64,000 nucleotides of DNA from Lates calcarifer (lineage: Eukaryota; Chordata; Actinopteri; Centropomidae): contig NC_066850.1 in assembly GCF_001640805.2 (NCBI RefSeq), positions 10,388,510 to 10,452,509 on the forward strand, given 5' to 3'. Below, piece after piece: positions 59,056 to 64,000 of the stretch. The number at the start of each line of letters is the position of its first letter. Position 1 is the stretch's first letter. The position numbers and the translations under genes were made by a program. The notes beneath the pieces are model-generated. The model did not search any database. It saw only the letters and a list, made by a program, of their open reading frames with translations, and had not been told where the DNA came from.

Positions 59056-60764
59056 CTTTCTCTGTTAAGGGTGTATTCCACAAGAAAATACAAAAGTGAA
59101 AATGCCAAACTAATGGAAGCCAGCAAGCTACTTGCTACTTGCTCTCTTCCACTTCTGAATGTAATACAAACCCCACCTCTAAGTCGATTACAAACAGTTA
59201 GAAAACTAGCTAGCTAGCTAGTCTGTTTGCACTGATTCTACAAGATCCTTAGTTTTCTTTGATGTTGTTTCATCACCCACTGAATTATTGACAGCTCCTG
59301 CACACTCAGTGCTGTATTTGTCTCATTATAATCAACATTTCAGAAGATCCATGGTTCTGTTAAGTTTGTACTTCACTCTGAAAGTAGAGGCTAGTTATGA
59401 GGCTGTGTAACTGTTGGAAGTAAAGTGATATTATGAACTAGTTTTAGTGCCCACCCACGCAGGCACTGGACCAACTGCACAGTGCCGTTATTGTCACTCA
59501 TGTACCTGTCACTGCAAAAGTATATGACTTTAAGTTCAATTTTTCTCTTTGGTAATGATCACATAAGTACACAAGTGAAAACAAATGTCAAAGATATATA
59601 TTTTAAACATGACTTTAGCATCTCTCTTTTACAGCTTAATGTTTGTTAGGCAGAGTTTTTCAACATATATTCCAGATGTTATATACATTTTTCTTCAAAA
59701 CATGTGGAAAGAATCATTCACACTCTCCTTACCCTCCCTCTCTAGCCCATCTTGCCCTGCTGTATGAATCTCTGTCCTTTTATCCTGCAAGCTGACACTT
59801 CTTCTTTCCGGTAGACCTGGTTTCCTGTAAATTTTATTAGAACCTCATACGCAAACAGGAAGTCTTTTATGTCTCTCTCCTTCTCCCTGTGTACAAAGTC
59901 TTTCATGTTTTTGCTTGTGGTGGTGGTGGCTCACAGTGTCTTCAGTTGACCTCAGCTTGTTTGTACCTTCCTGTTGGCAGGTCACATTTTTTTTCAATGT
60001 GAGCACTGATAGTTAGCTGATGTCTCCCAGCAGCCTCGATAAGCACAGATTACTGCAAACTATAACATGATTACTTGGCTTCCACCAGTGTGTCCCTCGT
60101 GTTCTAGCAGGAGTAATTTAGAGGCTTTGAGAGAATCAACACGAAAGGTTTTTCACATAGCTTATCATGCTCATCCACATTTAGACAATCCAGAGACACA
60201 CTGCACTTTTTCCTTTCATATGTTTTCATTTTATACTTCAAATTGACTTCTGACAGCAAAGCAGTCCAATCAAAGGGGAATAACCTCTTTTGTTTACTTT
60301 TATTTGGCTGTAATTTAACTGCGGAGGAAATGCAATAAGTTGGTTTTAAAGGATCAAAAAGAGATTAAGAGCTGAATGTTAGCAGTTGTACCAGTCAGAT
60401 GATTCATTAAAAAAAACAAAAACTCTCAGATGACGTCTTTCAGCTAGTGGCCAGTTGTGGTGGAGCTCCTCTACACAGCTTTATCCATAGGCTTACTAAG
60501 AATACATACAGTAATTTGTCTGCTTGCACTGAATTGTGTAATGCTTGTGTAATACTTGTACAGTAAGTTATACACCAAGGGGAGCTTCCAAATATGTAGT
60601 CAGACTCCTCTTCAAGGTTACAGGTGGAAAAAAGTGGGTCTACCTCTTAAATTAGGTGCCAAACTGTTGTAATGAAAAGACTATTTAGTTGTATTGATAT
60701 TAATTGATACATGCTAATTTATCAAACAAAAACAAATTATTAGTCAATCAACATGCTGATTGAT

Positions 60765-60950
60765 TTTTTTGAGCTTTTTCGCCTTTATTGGATAGGACAG
60801 TGGTGATGAGACAGGAAACAGGGAGAGAGCGGGGGAATGACACGCAATAAGGATCTGGCCAGACCGGGAGTCAATCCGGGGACCAGCTGCTCAGGGCACT
60901 TAAGCCCATGTGATACGTGCTCCATCCACTCGGCTATGGGGGCACCCCAT
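60765..60950 (-). mobile_element. tRNA-derived SINE
   Basis: Read on the minus strand, the 5' part is a tRNA-like head: GGGGTGCCCCCATAGCCGAG, then TGGATGGAGC (box A region), and about 45 bases later CCCCGGATTGACTCCCGGTC (box B region). A body with TCATTCCCCCGCTCTCTCCC and a tail CACTGTCCTATCCAATAAAG, then GCGAAAAAGCTC, follow. This head-plus-tail arrangement is that of a teleost tRNA-derived SINE. Boundaries are approximate and no clean target duplication was found. Confidence 0.75.
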
Positions 60951-61059
60951 AAAATCATTTTTTTAAAGTATATTTTTATCCCATGTGATGATTATGTCTT
61001 GGCTTGGGGATGTTGCAAGTCATTCAAGTCAATATTGGAAGTCCAAGTGATTAGTCAAT

Positions 61060-61250
61060 AGGTTTTTTCCCACTGCAGGAACTTTCCACAGGGAACAGGA
61101 AATATTTTGAGGAACTCAGTTCCCCCACCTGTGTTTCCAGCAACTAGAGTCTAAATTAAGTTCCAGAGAGTTTGTTTTAACTCCAAAATGTCCCTGCCTG
61201 AGGGGGGTACTACTTACTGAAGGTTCAGGAACTGTTGGAGGGGTTAATTT
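61060..61250. repeat. Fish interspersed repeat fragment
   Basis: The phrases CCCACTGCAGGAACTTTCCA, TTTTGAGGAACTCAGTTCCC and GGTTCAGGAACTGTTGGAGG are typical of a short repeat found in many fish genomes. The right end appears truncated, so the class cannot be fixed. Confidence 0.45.
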
Positions 61251-62961
61251 TATATAAGTCTTCCTTCCTTTTCCTTCCATTTGTTAATTTGTACGTCCAG
61301 ATTCACAAAAATATACACATTTGAGTGGCTCTTACTGAGAAGCTGTTTATCATCATTTTTTGTTTTTCCCTAATATGAAGAGATCCTGTTTTGTGTTTTT
61401 TGATCACACAGTTAAATCCAGATGTGTGTGTACTGTAACAGGAAAACATGGATGGTGAGAGCGCAGAGACAAAATGCTGCACTGGTCAGTAAAGTGGAGA
61501 CAGATAGATAGAGCCTCCTGCACATGGTGCCTGTCTGTGTCCTCCTGCTCACCAAGCCACAGGGTTTCAATGTGGTGTGTTACATCCCGACAGAACAGGC
61601 GTGCCATTACACCATTTAATTAATAAGGGGTGAGTGCAGGATCAGTTTCTGGCTGTTCCCAGGTGGTGATGGGAAATTAGGCTCCTTGCTCTGGGGAGAA
61701 CCATCTGGTGCCACAGTGACACAAAATAGGTCAGCGATAGGGTTACTTAGCATTCTGGGTAATGGAGTCTGGGGGAATACCTTTGATGATTAAAAACCCA
61801 TACTTTTACAGAACTTGGACTTGAACACATCCTCCCTGTTCTCCTTTGTTTGACTTGTACCACTTAATCCTGACTTGACAAGTGCAAACGCCGACTCACA
61901 TACCCTGCGATAACAAAAGAAACACCGTTTTTTTGTTGTCTGTAAAGCCCACAGTTACATAATGACAGTTTCTTAATGACTGCTCATTGAGAAACGGCGA
62001 CAGTGGCACAGTCCCACTACAGTATTCCTGACATTCGGAGTTGCTTGCAACTTGACTCATGTGAAGATGTAGCAATTTTGTTCACTGCTATTGTGTAGGC
62101 AGGAACACTTCCTCCCACTGACATGAAGCATTTCATAACCATTACAAGACAGACGTTGAAAGGAAAGCTTTAAGGAGAACTTCTGCTCTCTGCAGTCACT
62201 GCATGGTTGTTGCACTCACTTGCTTCCCTTGGTGACTTTTCTCCTAATCCTTTGCCAGTTTCTTGTGCTGAGGATGTTTAATTAGACAATTGATGATGAT
62301 CTGTTGTCCTCTCCACTAATTCCTATTTTCTTTTTTAATGAGAGCAGTCTTGTTGTATTTTAAACTGTTTTAACAATCAGGTATTGTAGCAGCTACTAAG
62401 CAAAAAAATGAAAAGAAGAAGAAATTGTTTAAGATGCAGCTAATTCTGGCGTTTTGTGTAGGAGACTGGTTTGAACTACCAGGGTTCCCTGTTCTCATAT
62501 AAAATGACAGTGGTGGGTGGTTAGGGGGGATTGTATACACCAGAAAATCACTGTGATATGTGGTTACTCACCTGATATGATAAATATAATAGGCTGCATT
62601 GGTTGCTCCTGAGGCAGTGACATTTTATTTTTTTTTAATGTATGAGCCTACAGGTCACATCCTGAGAAAAAGCTAATGTTAGTCACTGAATGGCTCCTCT
62701 GCTCTGCTAACAATCACCATATTGTGCTAAGTGTTTGCATGGATAAATTGATTATTTTGGTGCTTATGTTTAGGTCATTGATGAGGTCCAGATGGATTAT
62801 GTGTGTGAGGAAAGTAAGGAGAACATACAAGGGACAGAGAGAGGATTATGAAATCAGTAGACAGCAGAGTTATCTGAGACAAAATGCAAACAAGAGTCCT
62901 AAAACTCAGCTCCAAGAAGTCTAGCAAAGCTTATTTAGTGAAGTTGAAACTGAAACTGAGT

Positions 62962-63010
62962 ATATGTGTGTGTGTGTGTTTGTGCGCATGTGTGTGTGTG
63001 CGTGTGCGTG
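62962..63010. repeat. GT microsatellite
   Basis: (TG)n interrupted by TTTGTGCGCA. The opposite strand gives spurious His/Thr-rich frames. Confidence 0.9.
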
Positions 63011-64000
63011 GCAAATATTTTCCCACTGTTCATCCTCCTCAGTTCGTTGCCAAGCTTTGTTCCTCTGTTTACATAGTGCCTTGTAAAACATGTGTACACT
63101 TGTAGCTTTAACAGAGTATTGCATTTCATAATGACGAATTGTGATTAACCTCTGAGGTTTCTATTATATATTTACTTTGCTATGCCACCTGTCTGGTTGC
63201 ACCTGCTTTGCGTCATTCTATGGCCCTTTGGCCGATGTGACAGACAAGTAGAGGCATACTGGGTTTAGACAGGTTGCATCACAGCTCCCCTGTACCACAA
63301 CCTGATTCACTGCCAATAACCTACTTAGTGCGGGCGTGCAGACCGACACAAAACAGGTGTCTGGACAGACACAGTCACTTGTGCCTGTTTGTATTACTGC
63401 ACCTGTGGGAGTGGTGAGTGACAACAGCAATAAACGTCACAGCTACATCCATATTTTAGCCGTTATCTGAACCTAAAATCGATCCTGATTAGTCCCAACT
63501 CTTAACTCAAGTCCTAATTCTAATGTTACTACATTAGTATTTCTATTTGTGAGGACCGTCATTCACAGAATGTCTTCCTTAGAGCTACAGAGCCTATATC
63601 AAGATACACAGATAAATGGAGTCAGCAAATACTTACCTTCCATGCAAGTTTTGTGATGCTGGCTAAAGACAACATAAGGCATGCTGAAAAGGGTTTTACT
63701 GATCTTTTCCATTCTTAGTTTTACCTTACCTTACCTTCTCCTTCCTTCTCTCTGCTTGAAGTAAATGAAACAGCATAAATATGGCCACTGCATGCAGTAC
63801 GCTAGCATTGTAATATTCAGTAATGAAACAAGGAAGATTTTTCCACGGTTGCTTGATATCGCATAATGAGTGAAAAAGTATAGTTACAGTGAACATGGGT
63901 AATTTAATTACAGATGAATACATGCTCAGTCATGTTCAATGCATCTGTGTAGTGTTGCACTTGTCCTGTGTGTGATGACATACCAAATTTCCACAGGTAT

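Noticed and set aside
60880..60950. A tRNA gene
   Set aside because: The head has box A- and B-like sequences but no intact cloverleaf, and it continues into a SINE body and tail.

Overview
This is a stretch of a vertebrate nuclear genome, almost certainly a ray-finned fish of the percomorph type. The genes have GT-AG introns. The proteins encoded are vertebrate synaptotagmin, troponin T, MTERF2, CRY1 and ABTB3/BTBD11. The spaces between them hold AT-rich DNA, microsatellites and short interspersed elements of kinds common in teleosts. There are no bacterial features.

Layout. (1) 1-8522, + strand: the 3' part of a synaptotagmin gene of the 3/6/9/10 group, best matched to syt10. Six exons are visible, carrying part of the linker, C2A, C2B and the C-terminus; the 5' part lies outside the window. 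(2) About 9.6-23.1 kb: a gene-poor interval with mobile-element relics and simple repeats. (3) 23356-24207, - strand: a complete troponin T reading frame of 283 codons with no intron, probably a teleost intronless TnT retrogene. (4) 27.7-29.7 kb, + strand: mterf2, with one non-coding first exon and a single coding exon of 379 codons. (5) 31411-43416, - strand: a complete cry1 of 13 coding exons. The splice phases add up exactly to 632 codons plus stop, and the tryptophan triad lies at the mammalian positions 320, 374 and 397. (6) 48081-48945, + strand: the first coding exon of abtb3 (btbd11). The rest of the window, to 64000, is the start of its long first intron.

How it fits together. mterf2 and cry1 converge, with their 3' ends facing each other near 30.2-31.4 kb. 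cry1 and abtb3 diverge from a shared interval at 43.4-48.1 kb. tnnt and mterf2 also diverge. mterf2, cry1 and abtb3 lie together on human chromosome 12q23 and form a conserved block. SYT10 is on 12p in human, so its closeness here and the troponin T between them are fish-side arrangements. The genes do not form one pathway: neuronal exocytosis, muscle thin filament, mitochondrial gene expression, circadian repression, and an ankyrin/BTB synaptic scaffold.

I do not see a clear new biological system. The points most worth a second look are the intronless troponin T with its own TATA-like promoter, the clock-type motifs around cry1 exon 1 and in intron 1, the chain of frame-neutral exons in the CRY1 tail, a perfect tandem E-box duplication in the mterf2 promoter, and several well-bounded transposable-element relics. 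All family assignments come from reading the translation and from memory of the families; no database search was run.
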